From Beijerinckiaceae bacterium RH AL1 (GTDB taxonomy: Bacteria > Pseudomonadota > Alphaproteobacteria > Rhizobiales > Beijerinckiaceae): DNA of 64,000 nucleotides. The number at the start of each line of letters is the position of its first letter. Position 1 is the stretch's first letter. Below are positions 8,845 to 19,515 of this stretch, piece after piece. The translations under genes and the position numbers were made by a program. The stretch is taken from the NCBI GenBank assembly GCA_901457705.2, contig LR590083.2:1240597-1304596 (forward strand), given 5' to 3'. Under the pieces are notes generated by a model that did no database searches, was not told the origin of the DNA, and worked only from the letters and a program-made list of their open reading frames with translations.

Positions 8845-11214
8845 ATGCCTAGGCCAGCCGAGGCGCCAGCGCCCTTCGACGACGACCTTGCCCCGCGCCC
8901 CGGCGGCATCGCCGATCGCGCGCGGGCGCGGCCGGCGCCGCGCTATCTCGACGGGCTGAACCCCGAGCAGCGCGAGGCGGTCGAGGCACTCGACGGCCCG
9001 GTGCTGGTGCTGGCCGGCGCCGGCACCGGCAAGACGCGTGTGCTGACGACCCGCATCGCGCATGTGCTCGCCTCCGGCAGGGCGCGCGCCTGGGAGATCC
9101 TCGCCGTCACCTTCACCAACAAGGCGGCGCGCGAGATGCGGGAGCGTGTGGCCGTGCTCGCCGGCCCCGTCGCCGAGGGCATGCCCTGGCTCGGCACCTT
9201 CCACGCCATCTCGACCAAGATCCTGCGCCGCCATGCCGAGCTCGTCGGCCTGAAGTCGGGCTTCACCATCCTCGATACCGACGACCAGATCCGCCTCCTG
9301 AAGCAGGTGATCCAGGCCGAGGACATCGACGACAAGCGCTGGCCGGCCCGCGCGCTCGCGCACCAGATCGACGCCTGGAAGAACCGCGGCCTGGCGCCGA
9401 AGGACGTGCCCGCCGCCGATGCGATGGCGTTCGCCAACGGCAAGGGGCGCGACTGCTACGCGCAGTACCAGGAGCGCCTGAAGATCCTGAATGCCTGCGA
9501 CTTCGGCGACCTGCTGCTCGAATGCGTGCGGCTTTTCCGCGAGAACCCGGACATCCTCGCCGAGTACCAGAAGCGTTTCCGCTTCATGCTCGTCGACGAG
9601 TACCAGGATACCAACACGATCCAGTACCTGTGGCTGCGCCTGCTGGCGCAGGGCCGCGAGGAGGGTCGCCAGAACCTCTGCTGCGTCGGCGACGACGACC
9701 AGTCGATCTACGGCTGGCGCGGCGCCGAGGTCGACAACATCCTGCGCTTCGAGAAGGACTTTCCAGGCGCCAAGGTCATCCGTTTGGAGCGCAACTATCG
9801 CTCGACGGGTCACATCCTGGCGACCGCGGCGCATCTCATCGCCAAGAACGACGGGCGGCTCGGCAAGACGCTCTTCACCGACGGCGAGGACGGCGACAAG
9901 CCGACCGTCACCGGCGTGTGGGATTCGGAGGAAGAGGCGCGCACCATCGGCGAGGCGATCGAGCAGCTGCAGCACAAGCAGCATTCGCTGGAGGAGATCG
10001 CCATCCTCTGCCGCGCCTCCTTCCAGATGCGCGAGTTCGAGGAGCGCTTCATCACGCTCGGCCTGCCGTACCGGGTGATCGGCGGCCCGCGCTTCTACGA
10101 GCGCGCCGAGATCCGCGATGCCCTGGCCTATTTGCGCTGCGTCGCGCAGCCCGCCGACGACCTCGCCTTCGAGCGCATCTTCAACACGCCAAAGCGCGGC
10201 CTCGGCGATGCGACGCTGCAGATCCTGCACGATCACGCGCGGCGCGAGCGCATCCCGCTGATGGCCTCGGCGCGCCTCATGATCGAGACCGAGGAGCTGA
10301 AGCCGAAGCAGCGGCAGACGCTGCGCGCGCTGCTCGACGACATCGCCCGCTGGGCCTCGCTGATCGACCAGAAGCCGCAGGGCCAGCTCGCCGAGCTGAT
10401 CCTGGAGGAATCCGGCTACACCGAGATGTGGCAGAAGGACCGCACGGCGGAAGCGGCGGGGCGGCTCGAGAACCTAAAGGAGCTCGTCCGCGCGATGGAG
10501 GAGTTCCCCGACCTCGCGGCCTTCCTCGAGCACATCTCGCTCGTCATGGAGGCGGCGGACGCCGGCGGCGGCGAGAAAGTGTCGGTGATGACACTGCACG
10601 CCGCCAAGGGCCTCGAGTTCGAGACGGTGTTCCTGCCGGGCTGGGAGGAAGGATTGTTCCCCCACCAGCGCTCTCTCGACGAGAACGGCCGCGCCGGGCT
10701 CGAGGAGGAGCGCCGGCTCGCCTATGTCGGCATCACGCGCGCCAAGCGCCGGGCGAAGATCTTCTTTGCCACCAACCGCCGCATCCACGGCCTGTGGCAG
10801 ACGACGATCCCCTCGCGCTTCCTCGACGAGCTGCCCGAGCGCCACGTCGAGGTCGTCGAGGCGGCCTCGGGAAACGCCTACGGCGGCTACGCGCAGTCGC
10901 GCTTTGCCAACATGGACCAGTTCGTCTCGCCCTACGCGACGCCTGGCTGGCAGCGCGCGCAGCAGCGCGGCGCCGGCACCGCGTCGCAGGGCCGGGGCTA
11001 CAAGGCCGAGAAGGCGCGGCGCGGGCCGCTGCAGATCGAGGGCGAGCTCGTCGCCAAGTCGACGGTAACGTCGGGTTTTACGAGGGGCGCCCGCGTGTTC
11101 CACCAGAAGTTCGGCAACGGCACGGTGGCGGCGGTCGACGGCAACAAGCTCACGGTCGACTTCGACAAGGCCGGCCGCAAGATGGTGCTGGAAAGCTTCA
11201 TCCAGGCGACGTGA
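8845..11214 (+). CDS. uvrD: UvrD/PcrA-type superfamily 1 DNA helicase
   Basis: This 789-residue protein has helicase motif I AGAGTGKT at residues 57-64, motif Ia FTNKAAREM, motif II VDEYQDTN near residue 250, motif III GDDDQSIYGWRGA, motif IV ERNYRS, motif V MTLHAAKGLEF and motif VI RRLAYVGITRAK. The C-terminus carries the PcrA/UvrD Tudor-like segment (VFHQKFGNGTV). It unwinds DNA 3' to 5' in nucleotide excision and mismatch repair. The first 33 residues are a proline-rich extension. Confidence 0.95.
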   Translation: MPRPAEAPAPFDDDLAPRPGGIADRARARPAPRYLDGLNPEQREAVEALDGPVLVLAGAGTGKTRVLTTRIAHVLASGRARAWEILAVTFTNKAAREMRERVAVLAGPVAEGMPWLGTFHAISTKILRRHAELVGLKSGFTILDTDDQIRLLKQVIQAEDIDDKRWPARALAHQIDAWKNRGLAPKDVPAADAMAFANGKGRDCYAQYQERLKILNACDFGDLLLECVRLFRENPDILAEYQKRFRFMLVDEYQDTNTIQYLWLRLLAQGREEGRQNLCCVGDDDQSIYGWRGAEVDNILRFEKDFPGAKVIRLERNYRSTGHILATAAHLIAKNDGRLGKTLFTDGEDGDKPTVTGVWDSEEEARTIGEAIEQLQHKQHSLEEIAILCRASFQMREFEERFITLGLPYRVIGGPRFYERAEIRDALAYLRCVAQPADDLAFERIFNTPKRGLGDATLQILHDHARRERIPLMASARLMIETEELKPKQRQTLRALLDDIARWASLIDQKPQGQLAELILEESGYTEMWQKDRTAEAAGRLENLKELVRAMEEFPDLAAFLEHISLVMEAADAGGGEKVSVMTLHAAKGLEFETVFLPGWEEGLFPHQRSLDENGRAGLEEERRLAYVGITRAKRRAKIFFATNRRIHGLWQTTIPSRFLDELPERHVEVVEAASGNAYGGYAQSRFANMDQFVSPYATPGWQRAQQRGAGTASQGRGYKAEKARRGPLQIEGELVAKSTVTSGFTRGARVFHQKFGNGTVAAVDGNKLTVDFDKAGRKMVLESFIQAT

Positions 11215-11218
11215 GGGC

Positions 11219-12643
11219 CTAGCCGCCGCCGAGGTCGGGCATCTCGGCGACGTCGCCGAAGCGCTCGAACAGGGTGCGGCCGCCGATCCTATAGGCCGCT
11301 ATCAGATGCTCGCGCTTCTCGCTCTCGTCGTCGCTGGTCTCGCCGAGCCGCAGCTCGATGTAGCCCGAGAGCGGGGGATCGGCCGTCAAGCCGGCGAGGT
11401 CGCAGGCGACCGACGCTTCCTGCCGATTTTTCAGCGCACGAAAACCGTCGCCTTGGAGACGCCAGACGAGCGCCATTTCGGGCCGCGTCAAACTTGCTGC
11501 TAACCCGCCGAACGCCTCTATGGCCGGCTTCGACAGCGCCTCCACGGCGTCGTAGCGACCCTGCACGAAAGCCTGCTGCATCTGCGCGTAGCATCGCGAC
11601 GCGATGCCGCTGGCGGCATCGGTCACCTTCATCGGCGCGTTGAGCTCGCGCGCGATCGCGTCCGTCGCCGCAGCACGCGCCTTCGCGAGCCGTTCCGCCT
11701 GCGCCGTGCGGAAGGCCGCATCCTCGAGGCCGTCCTGCGGGCCCGTGGTGCCCTTGATGCGCGCGATGAGATCGGGATCGAGCGTGCGCGAGGTCGAAAC
11801 GCAATCCACGACGCTCTCCTCGGCGCAGGGGCGATCGACGGCGACCATCGTGGCAAGGTAGCGGAGGCCGCCGCGTCCGTCGTCTGCAAGCACCGCCCCG
11901 CCGGAGGCGCCGGGACCGCTGAAGCAATCCGACTCTTGCAGGCTCGGGAAGCGCAGCGCCGTGTCGGCAGCGCGCACGAGGGTCCGGCATGAGCCGGCGA
12001 GCGATGCCTTCTTGCCGTGCCAGTTCTGGGTTTGAGGGCTGACGGTCACGATCCGTTGGTCCGGTTCCTGTAGCCGCGCGACGTCGGCTTGCGGGACGAG
12101 CGGATAGGGCGTGATGCCGGTCACCGGCCTCGCGAGCCGCGCGACGGCCCAGTCGACGACGACGCTCTGCAAAAAGGCGTCACCGCTGTCGGCGCCCTTC
12201 TCGACGAGCGGACCGTAGTCGAGCGTGTCGAGGAGAATCGGATAGTCCTCGACGTGCGTCCGCCCGTCGCCGTCTGTCTTCGTCACGCTGAACGCACAAT
12301 GCAAGGCGCGATCCCGCAGCGTGCCGTTCTCGTTCAGGATCTCGTGCGCTGTGAAGACGATTACGTCGGGGCGATAGACGAGGCTCGCGGCCGCTCCGCA
12401 GCTGAGGCTCTGCGTGGCGGCAAGCCGATGGCGCATCTCCGCCTGGTCCTTGGCACCGGCAAGCGTGAACTCCTCGATCGGATGGCGCTGGTCGCCAGGC
12501 GGCGACAACCTCTGGAGGGGGAGCGCGGGCGGCGGTGGGACGCCGACGGGAAGCGCGGCGTAGAACACCAGCTGCGCGACCATCAGGGTCGCCAACAACA
12601 GCAGGATAAAAGGCGTGAGCCGAAGAAAAAAGGCGCGCATCAA
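11219..12643 (-). CDS. Membrane-anchored trypsin-like serine protease
   Basis: This 474-residue protein has an N-terminal transmembrane anchor (residues 11-31), a proline-rich linker and a chymotrypsin-fold domain. The likely catalytic triad is H100 (VFTAHEI), D164 (VVDWAVARL) and S246 (GPGASGGAVL). Several cysteines, including C82, C218 and C239, could form disulfides, which fits a periplasmic location. The C-terminal third (about 300-474) contains helical segments resembling tetratricopeptide-like repeats. Substrate unknown. The gene is convergent with uvrD, leaving only 4 nt between them. Confidence 0.75.
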   Translation of the reverse strand: MMRAFFLRLTPFILLLLATLMVAQLVFYAALPVGVPPPPALPLQRLSPPGDQRHPIEEFTLAGAKDQAEMRHRLAATQSLSCGAAASLVYRPDVIVFTAHEILNENGTLRDRALHCAFSVTKTDGDGRTHVEDYPILLDTLDYGPLVEKGADSGDAFLQSVVVDWAVARLARPVTGITPYPLVPQADVARLQEPDQRIVTVSPQTQNWHGKKASLAGSCRTLVRAADTALRFPSLQESDCFSGPGASGGAVLADDGRGGLRYLATMVAVDRPCAEESVVDCVSTSRTLDPDLIARIKGTTGPQDGLEDAAFRTAQAERLAKARAAATDAIARELNAPMKVTDAASGIASRCYAQMQQAFVQGRYDAVEALSKPAIEAFGGLAASLTRPEMALVWRLQGDGFRALKNRQEASVACDLAGLTADPPLSGYIELRLGETSDDESEKREHLIAAYRIGGRTLFERFGDVAEMPDLGGG

Positions 12644-12722
12644 ACAAGCCGGACGGCCAAGAGCAATGCGCGGACAATGCGGCGGACGGGCCGGCGGATC
12701 AAGCCGACCGCGGCCTGACGGA

Positions 12723-13976
12723 TCAGTTCGGCTGCTTCGACTGCATCTGCTCGCCCGCGTGCGGCGCCTCGGGCGAAACGGGCGGCACCGGCGCGGTCGC
12801 GGGGTCCGGCGCCTCGGGGTAGGGCGCGATGCCGAGCTCCTGCAGCGCGAGCGAGGTATCGGCCTTCTTCTCGAACGCGGCCTTGAGGTTCTTGGTGACG
12901 AAGGCCTGCGCCTCGGCCGCCTTCTCGACCGCCGCGCCCATGCCGAAGAAGTCGTGCGTGACGCCGGGATAGTCGCGCATCTCGACCGGCACCGTGGCGC
13001 GCTTCAGCTTGCCGCCGAGCCGCTCGCCGTCGGACCGCAGCGGGTCGTCCTCCGCGGTGACGATCGTCGTCGGCGGAAAGTCGTCGACGTTGCCGTTGCC
13101 GACCACGTCGACGCGCGGGTCGAACTTGGTGTCGGGCGCCGGCAGGTACTGCCTGATCGCCCATTCCACGGCGGCCTTGTTCCACGGCCGCGCGGTCGAA
13201 TCCTCGATCCAGGAATTGGTCTTGAGGTCGATGCCGGCGGACGGCGTGATCAGCACCAGCGCCTTGGCTTTCGGCAGCTTCGCGTCGCGCGCCGCCATGG
13301 CGGTGTCGATGGCGAGCAGCGCGCCGGCGCCCTCGCCGGAGAGCGCGACCTTGTCGGGCTCGCCGCCGAGGCTCGCGGCGTTGGCGAGGACCCATTTGTA
13401 GGCGGCGAGCGCATCCTCGGACGCCGCCGGGAACTTGTGCTCGGGCGCTAGCCGATAGTCGGGGGCCACGACGATGAAGTCGCCGCCGCCGGCGATGGCT
13501 CGCGACGAGGCATCCGTCGAGGCGCCGTTCTCCAGGACGAAGCCGCCGCCGTGGTAGAACAGGACGACGGGGCGCGGCTTGCCGTCGGCGTCGCCCTGCG
13601 GCGTGTAGAGGGTGGCCTTCAGGTCCCCGTCGGGGCCAGGGAAGGTGATGACCTTCGTCGCGATCTTGTAGGAATCGAGCGACTTGCCCTGGTCCTTCAA
13701 GAGGCTCGCGGCGGCCTCGATGGGCGTCGGCTGGCGGCGGGCGTCCTCCGGCGACAGCTCCTCGAGCGGCTTCGGCTTCAGGTCGCGCCAGCGGTCGAGC
13801 ACGTGCTTCATGTCGATGTCCACGCCGGCGGCGGGATCGCCCATGAAGGTCGCGACGATCTGCTCGAGGCGGTCTTTCAGCGAGGCCTGCTCGGCGGCCG
13901 CGGCGGAGAGCGGCGCGAGCGCCAGCAGGGCGGCGAGGAGCGCGGTGGAGCGGGTGAGGGTCGTGCGGCAGGTCAT
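12723..13976 (-). CDS. Alpha/beta hydrolase of the HSL family lacking the nucleophile serine
   Basis: The protein has 417 residues, a signal peptide (1-28), the HSL oxyanion motif HGGG at 142-145, acid D311 in DDPLRSDGE and H341 in GVTHDFFG. At the nucleophile elbow, where the family has G-D/E-S-A-G, the sequence is GEGAG at 214-218, so the nucleophile is Gly216 (codon at 13329-13331). It may be non-hydrolytic or use another residue. A proline-rich tail follows residue 390. The ATG at 13976 was chosen because the signal peptide starts there. It lies 71 nt downstream of the amidotransferase gene and may share its transcript. Confidence 0.82.
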   Translation of the reverse strand: MTCRTTLTRSTALLAALLALAPLSAAAAEQASLKDRLEQIVATFMGDPAAGVDIDMKHVLDRWRDLKPKPLEELSPEDARRQPTPIEAAASLLKDQGKSLDSYKIATKVITFPGPDGDLKATLYTPQGDADGKPRPVVLFYHGGGFVLENGASTDASSRAIAGGGDFIVVAPDYRLAPEHKFPAASEDALAAYKWVLANAASLGGEPDKVALSGEGAGALLAIDTAMAARDAKLPKAKALVLITPSAGIDLKTNSWIEDSTARPWNKAAVEWAIRQYLPAPDTKFDPRVDVVGNGNVDDFPPTTIVTAEDDPLRSDGERLGGKLKRATVPVEMRDYPGVTHDFFGMGAAVEKAAEAQAFVTKNLKAAFEKKADTSLALQELGIAPYPEAPDPATAPVPPVSPEAPHAGEQMQSKQPN

Positions 13977-14047
13977 GGGAACAGCCCGGCGTGGGAACGC
14001 GCCAGTCTTTCCACAGAGCGGCGCCCTTCGTCCAGGGCGCGCGCGGC

Positions 14048-14866
14048 TCAGGCGTGCCGCGGCTCGGGCTCTCGCACGCGCATGGACGGCATCGCGTGGC
14101 CGCCGGAGACCCACTGGCGCAGGAAGGCAGCCAGCCAACGGGCCACCGCGCCGTCGTGGGCGTACCAGTCCTGGAAATGGCGATCGCGCGGGCAGGCATT
14201 CGGCTGGGTCAGCCTCTCGGCCGCGAGCGTCGTCCAGCGGCACATCATCTGGTAGGTGACCTCGGGGTGGAACTGCAGGCCGTAGGCGTTGCGCCCGTAG
14301 ACGAAGGCCTGGGCCTCGAAGTCGTCGCCCTCGGCAAGGAGCGTGGCGCCGGCCGGCAGGTCGAAGCCCTCGCGGTGCCACTGATAGACCTTGCTCGGCA
14401 GCAGCGGCCACGCGGCGCGGCCCTGCGCGGTGGGCCGGATCGGGTAGTAGCCGACCTCGACCTTGCCTTCGGGGTGCGGCGCGACGCGATGACCAAGGTG
14501 GCGCGCCAGCATCTGCGCGCCGAGGCAGACGCCGAGGTACGGCTTGCCGGCCGCGAGCGGCACGCCGATCCAGTCGATCTCGCGGCGGATGTGGTCGTGC
14601 TCGTCGTTGGCGCTCATCGGGCCGCCGAAGATGATCGCGCCGTCGTGCGCATCCATGGTGCGGGGGAGCGCGTCGCCGCAGGCCGGGCGGCGGATGTCGA
14701 GCTTGTAGCCTTGCTCGCGAAGCAGGCGGCCGATGCGACCCGGGTTCGAGCGTTCCTGATGTAGCACCACCAGGATCTTCCGCGTGCGCGATCTCGTCTC
14801 GCGCATCGCGGTGAAGTCCACGAGCAGGTCGCTCTCTTCAGGGTTCAGCCGGCCGTCGGTCAGCAC
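14048..14866 (-). CDS. Class I glutamine amidotransferase domain protein
   Basis: The 272-residue protein is a stand-alone GATase1 domain with nucleophile C114 in GVCLGAQ and the His/Glu pair H200/E202 in LQFHPEV. These proteins release ammonia from glutamine or act as gamma-glutamyl hydrolases on small molecules; no synthetase partner is adjacent. The GTG at 14866 is preceded by GAGGAG at 9 nt, which supports it over an internal ATG at 14806. Confidence 0.8.
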   Translation of the reverse strand: MLTDGRLNPEESDLLVDFTAMRETRSRTRKILVVLHQERSNPGRIGRLLREQGYKLDIRRPACGDALPRTMDAHDGAIIFGGPMSANDEHDHIRREIDWIGVPLAAGKPYLGVCLGAQMLARHLGHRVAPHPEGKVEVGYYPIRPTAQGRAAWPLLPSKVYQWHREGFDLPAGATLLAEGDDFEAQAFVYGRNAYGLQFHPEVTYQMMCRWTTLAAERLTQPNACPRDRHFQDWYAHDGAVARWLAAFLRQWVSGGHAMPSMRVREPEPRHA

Positions 14867-15025
14867 CGGGTCATTCTCCTCTATCGCGCCCGTGCTTCAT
14901 GTGACGGTCACGATGGTTAAGAGGTCGTAAACTAGAGCCTGATTCGAGGCAAAGATCGGGCCGAGTGGCGCGGCGGCAAGGCCACGACGCTCTTCCTTTT
15001 CTTCGCCGCCGGGGCCGCCTTGCGG

Positions 15026-17071
15026 CTAAGCTTCGACCAGCCCGCGGTTGCGCAGCAGCGGCTCAGAGGACGGCGGCCGCCCGCGGAACGCGGCGTAGGC
15101 CGCGTCAGGCGCGACCTTGTTGCCGGCGGCATAGACGTGATCGCGCAGGCGCTTCGCCGTCGCGGCATCGAAGATGTCGCCCGCTTCCTCGAAGGCGTCG
15201 AAGCCGTCGGCGTCGAGCACCTCGGACCACATGTAGGAATAGTACGCCGACGAGTAGCCGTCGCCCGCGAACACATGCGCGAAATGCGGGGTGCGGTGGC
15301 GCATGGTGATGCCGTGCGGCATGCCGAGCCCGGCGAGCGTCCTGTTTTCGAAGGCGACGACGTCCTCGACGGGCGTCGCGCTGGCATGCAGGTCGAGGTC
15401 GACGAGCGCGGAGGCGGTGTACTCGACGGACCCGAACCCCTGGTTGGCGTTGCGGGCGGCAAGCAGGCGCTGCAGCAGCGCTTCGGGGATCGGCGCGCCG
15501 GTGTCCTTGTGCACGGCGAAGCGGCGCAGAAGCTCGGGCTGCTCCATCCAGTGCTCGTAGAGCTGCGAGGGGAACTCGACGAAGTCGCGCGCGACGCTGG
15601 TGCCCGACAGAAGCGGGTAGGTGACGTCCGACAGCATGCCGTGCAGGCCGTGGCCGAACTCGTGGAACAGCGTGCGCGCGTCGTCGAAGGAGAGCAGCGC
15701 CGCCTCGCCCTTCGGCGCCTTGGCGAAGTTCATGACGTTGATGACGATCGGCAGCGTGACGCCGTCGAGCCGCTTCTGGTCGCGGAAGCTCGACATCCAC
15801 GCGCCGCTGCGCTTCGAGGCGCGGGCGAAATAGTCGCCGATGAAGAGTGCGATCGGCGTGCCGGCGGCATCCCTGACTTCCCAGGCGCGGGCGTCGGGAT
15901 GGTAGAGCGCGATGTCGGCGCGCGGCGTGAAGCTCACGCCGAACAGCTTGCCGGCGGTGAAGAACGCCGCCTCGATCATCTTTTCGAGCTGGAAGTACGG
16001 CTTGATCTCGCCCTCGTCGAGATCGAACGCGGCCTTGCGCCGCTTTTCGGCAAGATAGCGCCAGTCCCACGGCTCGACGCGCCCGTTGACGCCGTCGGCG
16101 GCGGCGATCGCCTGCAGCTCGCTTTCCTCGCGCGCGGCGCGGGCCTTCGCCGGCTCCCACACCGACTGCAGCAGAGCGCGCGCGTTCTCCGGCGTCCGAG
16201 CCATGGAATCGGACAGCCGGTAGGCGGCAAACGAGTCGTAGCCGAGCAGCCGGGCGCGCTCGGCCCGCAGCTTGATCATCTCGGCGGCGATCGCGCGATT
16301 GTCGGTCGCCCCACCATTCTCGCCACGCATCGACCAGGCCTTGAAGGCCTTTTCGCGGAGGTCGCGACGCGCGGAGAAGGTCAGGAACGGCTCGACGGAG
16401 GAGCGCGACAGCGTGATCACGTGCTTGTTGGGGTGACCGCGCTCCTCGGCGGTCGCGGCCGCGGCGTCGACGAGGGCCTTCGGCAGGCCGGCGAGATCGT
16501 CGGCGCCGTCGAGCACCAGCTCCCAGCCCTTCTCGTCGGCCAGCAGGTTCTGCGAGAAGGTGGTGCCGAGCGTCGCGAGCCGCTCCGAGATCGCCGCCAG
16601 CCGCTCCTTCGTGTCCTGCGGCAGGCCGCCGCCGGCGCGCAAGAAGATCGTGTGGTAGCGCTCGAGCACGCGCGCCTGCTCCGCGTCGAGGCCGAGCGCG
16701 TCGCGGCGCGCCCACAAATCGGCGATGCGCGCGAACAGCTTGGCGTTGAGGTAGATCGCCGAGGAATGGCGCGACAGCACCGGCGCCATCTCGCGCTCGA
16801 TCTCCTCCAGCGCCTCGTTGGTGTCGGCGCCGGACAGGTTGAAGAAGACCGAGCAGACGCGATCGAGCGCCTGGCCCGCGCGCTCCAGCGCCGCGATCGT
16901 GTTGTCGAACGTCGCCGGCGCGGCGTTCTCCGCGATGGCGTCGATCTCGGCGACGTGCTCGGCGAGCGACGTCTCGAAGGCGGGCTTGAAGTCGGCAGGC
17001 GCGACCTCGGCGAACGGCGGCGCCTCGAACGGGCCGGTCCAGGGAGCGAGCAGCGGGTTGTGCGAGGTCAT
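15026..17071 (-). CDS. dcp: M3 family metallopeptidase (peptidyl-dipeptidase Dcp / oligopeptidase A type)
   Basis: This 681-residue enzyme shows the zinc motif HEFGH (H470, E471, H474) and the M3A context FDDARTLFHEFGHGLHGML, with the third ligand expected in the downstream EFPSQ segment. Length fits Dcp/OpdA. It hydrolyses short peptides, usually in the cytoplasm. I chose MTSHNPLLAPW at 17071, where family similarity begins; the open frame extends to 17149 but the added residues are basic and low-complexity. Confidence 0.93.
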   Translation of the reverse strand: MTSHNPLLAPWTGPFEAPPFAEVAPADFKPAFETSLAEHVAEIDAIAENAAPATFDNTIAALERAGQALDRVCSVFFNLSGADTNEALEEIEREMAPVLSRHSSAIYLNAKLFARIADLWARRDALGLDAEQARVLERYHTIFLRAGGGLPQDTKERLAAISERLATLGTTFSQNLLADEKGWELVLDGADDLAGLPKALVDAAAATAEERGHPNKHVITLSRSSVEPFLTFSARRDLREKAFKAWSMRGENGGATDNRAIAAEMIKLRAERARLLGYDSFAAYRLSDSMARTPENARALLQSVWEPAKARAAREESELQAIAAADGVNGRVEPWDWRYLAEKRRKAAFDLDEGEIKPYFQLEKMIEAAFFTAGKLFGVSFTPRADIALYHPDARAWEVRDAAGTPIALFIGDYFARASKRSGAWMSSFRDQKRLDGVTLPIVINVMNFAKAPKGEAALLSFDDARTLFHEFGHGLHGMLSDVTYPLLSGTSVARDFVEFPSQLYEHWMEQPELLRRFAVHKDTGAPIPEALLQRLLAARNANQGFGSVEYTASALVDLDLHASATPVEDVVAFENRTLAGLGMPHGITMRHRTPHFAHVFAGDGYSSAYYSYMWSEVLDADGFDAFEEAGDIFDAATAKRLRDHVYAAGNKVAPDAAYAAFRGRPPSSEPLLRNRGLVEA

Positions 17072-17282
17072 GCTTGGTTCCGTTTCAAGGTTGGTCGCGC
17101 GCCTAGGCTGCACAAAAGGCCGCGTACACGTGCGCTGCTGGGCGGCCAAGCTGCCATCTGACGCGCCTAAAGTCGTGAGGCCAAAGTCGCGAGGCGGCGG
17201 CGTCCCGTTTCACCCAGTCCGGTGATGTGAGCGCGCCTGGTTGGCGGCACAAGTGCGATGCCTACACGAACTGGAGGGCGCC

Positions 17283-17468
17283 ATGATCCAATCCAGCAGC
17301 CTACCTTTCCCCCTGGACACATTTACGGGCAAGCGCCCGCCGAAGCGCTTCGACGTGGTGCATGTCGCGATTGCAGTCGCACTTGCGCTTGTCGTCGTGT
17401 GCCTGTTTCTGCCGCCCGCCGGGATCGGTGCCGCGTCCTCGGGCGACGAGATCTTCATCGGGCCATAG
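17283..17468 (+). CDS. Small single-pass membrane protein, 61 aa
   Basis: A strong GGAGGG ribosome site precedes the ATG at 17283. The protein has a basic N-terminal half (TFTGKRPPKRFDVVH), one hydrophobic helix (VAIAVALALVVVCLFLPPAG) and a short acidic tail. No family is recognised. It stands alone between the divergent peptidase gene and dusA. Confidence 0.55.
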   Translation: MIQSSSLPFPLDTFTGKRPPKRFDVVHVAIAVALALVVVCLFLPPAGIGAASSGDEIFIGP

Positions 17469-17686
17469 GTCGAAACCTTGCACAACGCGACATTTGCTGC
17501 CATGTAGCACCCAGACGAGCAGAGCGACCGCGGATGAACCGGCGCCTGACACCTCGTCTGACCTGACCCCGTCGATCGTGTCGCTTGCCTTCCAGAGCCT
17601 TGGAGCGACTTCACCGACCGCTCAGCGCGCGCGACGCGGGTCAGCCATCCTTTCCTCTCCAGCCGTCACGACATAAAAGCGGCGTC

Positions 17687-18667
<981 letters not shown>

Positions 18668-18714
18668 CGGCGCGGGCGCGGCGAAGATCTAGCGCGCGTC
18701 CGAGCTGATTGCGT

Positions 18715-18752
18715 GACAGCCCGACATCATCTGGCGATGACATCGAGCTGTC
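18715..18752. terminator. Imperfect hairpin between convergent genes
   Basis: GACAGC at 18715-18720 pairs with GCTGTC at 18747-18752, and the inner arms continue CGA..TCATC with three mismatches around a TGGC loop. It lies between the 3' ends of dusA and the glycine-rich gene, where a two-way terminator is expected. No strong U-run follows. Confidence 0.45.
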
Positions 18753-18786
18753 GTTTGATCCTCAAGCTTCAGCGGGCGACGCCGCC

Positions 18787-19515
18787 TCAGTAGTAATAGC
18801 GGCGGTGGCAGAGGTGGTGCAGCCTGCGGTAGGGCGTGCAGCGCAGGTAGCGGAAGAGGCCGAGACCACCGAAGCCGTGGCGGAAACGATGCAGGCGACT
18901 GCCGTAACGGAGGCGGACGCCGCGCTCGATCCGTGTGCCGCGAAGGCCGACCCGGCCGGCGCCGCGGATGCGGCCGATGCCTGCCCGGGCACCCGCAACC
19001 CGCGCGCCGCGGAACGCGGCCACGCCGCCGGTCCGATACCCCGCGCCGCCGGTCCGATACCCCGCGGCGCCGCGCGGGGCGATCGCGGCGTTACGCCCCG
19101 CGGCGAAGGCTCCCGCGCCATACCCGCCACGCGTGCCGGCTCCGACGCGGCCGCCGCCGCCGCCCATGGCGCCGCCGAACCCGCCGGAACGGGCGCCGGC
19201 GCCGATGCCGCCGCCCATCCCGCCAGCGCGGGCGCCACCCATTCCGCCGCCGCCCATGCCGCCGCCGCTCATGCCACCGGCATGACCGCCGCCCATGCCG
19301 CCGCCGCCCATGCCGCCGGCATGACCGCCGCCCATGCCGCCGCCACCGCCCATGCCGCCGCCACCCATGCCGCCGCCGTGACCGCCGCCGCCGCCACCAC
19401 CGCCTCCTACGCCCGCAGCCTGGGCCTGTTGCACCGTCATCGTCGCCGTGCCCATCGCGGCGACGCCCGTGACGGCCGCGCCCACGACGAGCATCTTCAT
19501 CAAGAAATGTCGCAT
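18787..19515 (-). CDS. Secreted glycine/methionine-rich repeat protein
   Basis: The protein (242 aa) has a signal peptide (MRHFLMKMLVVGAAVTGVAA, cleavage near the AQA-AG junction), then about 100 residues built from GGGMGGG and HAGGMGGG repeats, then arginine- and glycine-rich sequence, ending in a hydrophilic HHLCHRRYYY. Such proteins are usually exported and may bind surfaces or metal; no function is assigned. An alternative start is the Met at 19500. Confidence 0.65.
   Translation of the reverse strand: MRHFLMKMLVVGAAVTGVAAMGTATMTVQQAQAAGVGGGGGGGGGHGGGMGGGGMGGGGGMGGGHAGGMGGGGMGGGHAGGMSGGGMGGGGMGGARAGGMGGGIGAGARSGGFGGAMGGGGGRVGAGTRGGYGAGAFAAGRNAAIAPRGAAGYRTGGAGYRTGGVAAFRGARVAGARAGIGRIRGAGRVGLRGTRIERGVRLRYGSRLHRFRHGFGGLGLFRYLRCTPYRRLHHLCHRRYYY
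19024..19065. repeat. Perfect 21-bp tandem duplication inside the glycine-rich gene
   Basis: The unit beginning GCCGCCGGTCCGATA occurs twice without mismatch at 19024-19044 and 19045-19065, encoding two YRTGGAG-type heptads. In-frame slippage of this kind changes protein length without breaking the frame. Confidence 0.8.

Noticed and set aside
15020-17161. 713-aa open frame antisense to the M3 peptidase
   Set aside because: GC-driven shadow of a gene with an intact HExxH motif.
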